21,802 bases of DNA from assembly GCA_000969725.1 (NCBI GenBank), contig JXSR01S073586.1; one strand, given 5' to 3'. A model generated the notes under the pieces. That model worked only from the letters and a program-made list of their open reading frames with translations. It had not been told where the DNA came from and made no database searches. Both the position numbers and the translations under genes were made by a program. This DNA is from Ophiothrix spiculata (taxonomy: Eukaryota; Echinodermata; Ophiuroidea; Amphilepidida; Ophiotrichidae). Below, one piece after another: positions 18,346-21,802 of this stretch (position 1 is its first letter; each line of letters begins with the position of its first letter).

Positions 18346-19177
18346 TGCTGTGTGGTGCGTTACGCAGTAATTTGAATATCAACTGTGAGTTCATCACAAA
18401 TCAACAACGGTACGCTCTTGTATGAGGAGATTTGGTGAGCAGTTAACACATGATTATGTTGTCAACAATTTTCTTTGAACAGACAGTATCTATTACTCTG
18501 ATAATGTTCAAGACAAGTAGCGCTACAATATGTTCCTAATACCTCATTTCGCTGTTGCATATCTCTTAGCGTGAAGTACATAATTGGAAACGTGTGTAGA
18601 CTCTATAATCATTATGTTATGACTGTTATCATCAAGATCGCTTAGATGGCACCTACACTATAGGCTAATTCGAGTCCAAAATATGTCCTGGAAACAACAT
18701 TCAGCTATTAAAGCATCAGATTAATGGTGATATACCCCAATCATTATCACCGTGGCACAGAGGAGAGCTCATATCGGACTTTCTTCTTTGGAGATTGCCA
18801 TGTCCAAACAGAGGCTGTACACCTTTAACGAACCCTGATACCATATGTAGAAATACTGGCTTGAACTGCAATGTGTTAAGAGTGCAATGTGTAATAAAGA
18901 TGGTTGGCGAGGATGTGTGTCAATGGATCTCGACAGAAGTCGAAGGATGATAATGATGAATGTTATATGACACTCTTGTTCTGATAGATTTTTCTTTTAA
19001 CGTTTTAAAAACAAAACAAACAACCTCTTAACCTTAATCCCTTTTATATTACTATTGCCTTTGGGTTTAAATGACTGAAATTATCTTCCAATTGTCTTTG
19101 TATATATTACTAAAAATGACCCAAAGCTCTAGAAACTGACATGAGTAAAGTAGACGAATCGTTTGTTTAAAAATATA
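18346..19177. other. Non-coding stretch of moderate GC
   Basis: Slightly richer in GC near 18750..18960, with a TGCAATGTGT direct repeat (18867 and 18883). I translated the minus strand of 18450..18960 looking for the missing TM1-TM2 exon and found only short hydrophilic frames. Function unknown. Confidence 0.45.
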
Positions 19178-19620
19178 TGAGTGGTGCTCTGGCAAAATGA
19201 GCTGAAAGTCGCGATTTTCAAAATTGAGTTTATGGCATATTTTAATTCTCTATAATCTCAGCTTTCGAATGATATATAATATGTCAACCTTCTTTCTACA
19301 ATTTTCATTTAGCATGTTTAGAGATCGAAATACAAGGCAGTCCGCTCAAAATATGGCAGTAAAAAATTGTCGCAAATCGATTTTAAAGTTACTGTTTACT
19401 ATAGTGTAAAATAGCAAAACACGATCAATTACCCGTGAATAATTACACTTTCCGGCGTAACTGACCTTCAAAACGCGAAATATAGGTTTACAATAATGCA
19501 TTTATTTATTTTATGTCAAAAAAACGAAATTTGATCTTTTCATCATATTTTTACCATAGCAGCCATTTATTAAAACTCTTCAATCCCGACTTTCCGCTCA
19601 TTATGCCAGAGCACCACTCA
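19178..19620. mobile_element. 443-bp MITE with TIRs of about 40 bp
   Basis: TGAGTGGTGCTCTGGCAAAA at 19178 and TTATGCCAGAGCACCACTCA ending at 19620 are inverted copies. The match continues inward through ATGAGC.GAAAGTCG.GATT. The interior is AT-rich with a 61-codon chance frame. No transposase and no clear target duplication. Confidence 0.85.
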
Positions 19621-20240
19621 CATGCTGATAGTTTAGAGGGATATAATTTATTTCACGAAGACAATTTGTTGTTGTTGTAAACGTTGGCATAATCCAATCC
19701 ACGTTAACTACGAAAGTCCCTTCTATCAACATGTGGACATATAATTTGGTGTATTGGTACAATAACTTGCAAATATCAATGGCATGAAGCTGTAACATGA
19801 TAATCCAGATGTTGTAATCCTTTTGAAAGGGATGAACACACGGTTGTTCATTGCTCCAATATCCATTCAATGCAAAATTGTATGGATATGTCCTTTTTCA
19901 GTGACTGGATTCTTATAAAGAATACGCAAAGTATCAGTTTTCATACATTTCGAGGAAATAATCAATCATGTTAAATTAGAATACATCAAATAACTTACTC
20001 TTAAAACAACAAGTAGATTTCATCTTGTTTTCTTGCTAATTGGGTTGCGTTTGTTCAAATTGCCACAATGTACGCTAATATTTCCATATCCATTTTACAA
20101 TCTCCAGGCCAAACAACCACTACAGAATCAACCCTCCTTTTCTTAAGGGTGGACGGGTGAATAGATGGATAAACTATTGTGGGGATTGGTGGGTGTTTGG
20201 AAGTTTGGTTACGCACTTATTACTGTTTATAGCCCTTTGC
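19621..20240. other. AT-rich non-coding stretch
   Basis: An 89-codon minus-strand frame (19870..19601) overlaps the end of the MITE and lacks any recognisable domain. No other structure was seen. Confidence 0.5.
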
Positions 20241-20318
20241 AAACTTGTAGCAAAATGACCTAGAGCTTTTACACCCTTTTGGTAATTGTTGATACATTGG
20301 AGGCAACCCCTGGTCAAA

Positions 20319-20480
20319 GGTAAGGGAAGCGGTCAAAGTCCGGAGGTATGGAGTGATTGCAACCTGAAAAGTAGCCATTTTGAAAAATAGAATCTCCAGA
20401 GTGTGACCTAAAACTTACAGAGCATGTTAGAAACACCGCAAAAACGTCGGTTGAAATTTAGATATTTGGAACTTTCTTTT
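20319..20480. repeat. Dispersed repeat family D, copy 2
   Basis: Aligns with about 240..450, from GGTAAGGGAAGCGGTCAAAG through GCCATTTTGAAAAATA and AACTTACAGAGCATGTTAGAA to GATATTTGGAACTTT. It has the same orientation as copy 1 although the copies are 20 kb apart. Confidence 0.55.
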
Positions 20481-20719
20481 AGGCAATTTTGGTCTATTTT
20501 TGCGTTATGTCGACACTTTCAGGTTTACCATGTGTTTCTTTTTTTTTTACTTCATTGTGACTTTACGTTGACCGATTTTTATATTGTTGGGAAGAAATAG
20601 CCAATTCCAATTTGACAGGGGTGTGGTCACGTGAGTAATATATGAGTGGCTTATGAATTAATTATATGTAGATATGCGTACATCTTAACAGACTTTTGGT
20701 TTTCAATATATTTAATTAA

Positions 20720-20965
20720 CTGTACCACTTTCATAACTTAGCATTAAATTGCATCTTAATTCAATAAACAGTAATTGAGTAGTTTGGCTGTTATATTCCA
20801 GCTCAATTGATCGAATCTAATATTTTGCGGCATATACATTTTAAAACATACAGTTTTTCACAAATCCATATCGTTCTATGTAAATTGACATTTGCTGTAG
20901 AGATTTTAGCAGAGAAAATGTAAAAAATTGTTAAGAATCGAATCGCTTGTCGCTACTATTCTTGT
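20720..20965 (+). repeat. Dispersed repeat family E, copy 1
   Basis: Aligns with the last ~245 bases of the window: GCATCTTAA, AATAAACAGTAATTGAGTA, TTGATCGAATCTAA, TTAGCAGAGAAAAT, AATTGTTAAGAATCG and CGCTACTATT are matched with small differences. Anonymous, non-coding. Confidence 0.6.
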
Positions 20966-21557
20966 TTCTTTTTCTATGTAGTTTATTTAATCTAGTTATT
21001 TTGAGCACGTTCACGTCAAATAAGTAAACCGTATAAAATCAAAGTCACCGCTGTCAAAATTGAGATTTTTAGCTTATAACAATCCTCAACTGGTATATGT
21101 TACGATCCCTAAACCATTATTTCATATGTGTTTGCATTTTTAATAAAAGTGAGAAAATATGTCATTTTCTAATTATTTTCGGTACCCCGACAGAAATTAC
21201 AACACAGTAGCCTATGAGGATTTTCAAAATTGTAAAAATCTTATAACTTGGAAACGAGTGGTCGGAATCAAGTGAAATTTTCGGTATATATTTATATTAT
21301 ACTCTTTTTTTTTATTTAGCTAGAAAAGAGGCAAGGTTTTGGTCACTTCAAAATCATACATTGCAACTTTATTCAATAATTCTTACTTTCATGCAATAAT
21401 TTTGTTTTGTAATAATAATGCTGATTGAATTCAAACCTCTACTAATTCTCTTTGGATTCTATTTAATTAAATTAGATACAAACATGTATTATTTGGTCCC
21501 GTTTGGAGGACGTAATGCAAAAAACAAAAACAAAGCTCGGGAATTAATTAAATATAG
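20966..21557. other. AT-rich spacer between family E copies
   Basis: No gene, TIR or tandem array was recognised. It includes a T run near 21305..21313. Confidence 0.5.
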
Positions 21558-21802
21558 CAATTCGCACAGCTCAATTTATTAACGATTGAGTTTCAGCATC
21601 TTAAAAATGTTCAAATCGATAAACGCTGTTTGAGTAATTCAAGCTTACTTGATCAAATCTAACACATTGCGATATATATAATAAAGAATGTGTAAAGTGT
21701 TGCCCAGTAAAACGCATAATTTAATCCAAATTGGCATTCGACGTTGTATCGTTTTTAGCAAAGAAAATACAAATATTGTTAAAATTGTTGATCGCTACTA
21801 TT
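21558..21802 (+). repeat. Dispersed repeat family E, copy 2 (cut by window end)
   Basis: Counterpart of 20720..20965, with GCATCTTAAAAATG, GATAAACGCTGTTTGAGTAA, TTGATCAAATCTAA, TTTAGCAAAGAAAATAC and GATCGCTACTATT at the very last base. It probably continues beyond 21802. Confidence 0.6.

Noticed and set aside
17948..18425. Two frames (80 codons minus, 77 codons plus) over GC-rich DNA
   Set aside because: Both are generated by the inverted arms of the TIR element; no family motif.
18450..18960. Moderate-GC area examined for the TM1-TM2 exon
   Set aside because: Minus-strand frames are short and hydrophilic with no GN or LAxAD-type motif.

Overview
This window looks like animal nuclear DNA, not bacterial. 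It is AT-rich, has no operon-like gene packing, and carries a multi-exon gene with consensus GT..AG introns plus a dense crowd of short inverted-repeat elements and a tRNA-headed SINE. The gene family, base composition and repeat style fit a bivalve mollusc or another lophotrochozoan best. That placement is an inference; no species marker is present.

The only convincing protein gene lies on the minus strand at the left end (745..5485). Three exons encode the C-terminal two thirds of a class A (rhodopsin-like) neuropeptide GPCR. Exon 5485..5055 carries TM3 with a DRY motif, TM4, an acidic extracellular loop 2 and TM5. Exon 2074..1979 carries TM6 (CWLPYH). Exon 978..745 carries TM7 (NPFIY), helix 8, a cytoplasmic tail ending ESML and the stop codon. 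The reading frame joins cleanly across two phase-0 introns and leaves a phase-1 junction at the 5' side of TM3. The exon or exons for the N-terminus, TM1 and TM2 were not found, so they probably lie beyond 21802 or are too small to recognise. Everything to the right of 5485 is therefore either a very long intron of this receptor or its upstream flank.

The rest is repeats. In the introns: an inverted array built from a TTCGCTAGTCCGAAA-like unit (about 1212..1640), a tRNA-derived SINE (about 2490..2745), a 0.4-kb terminal-inverted-repeat (TIR) element (3049..3451), and a second broken copy of that family interrupted by a 126-bp palindromic MITE (3999..4124). To the right of 5485: a perfect 28-bp-TIR MITE (6452..6590), a 1.5-kb element bounded by 12-bp inverted termini with TAGTCG-rich ends (7804..9316) that contains a decayed tRNA-Lys-like sequence, and further TIR elements at 10420..10551, about 11118..11580, 13195..13617, about 18053..18345 and 19178..19620. 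There are also tandem or dispersed duplications, including a nearly identical 117-bp block present three times between 15764 and 17110, and diverged families that recur at both ends of the window.

I see no transposase, reverse transcriptase, CRISPR array or gene cluster. The most interesting material is the receptor itself (acidic ligand-facing loop, PDZ-type tail, repeat-derived 3' end), the nested TE chronology, and a cluster of TGACCTTGA nuclear-receptor-like motifs partly carried by one MITE family.
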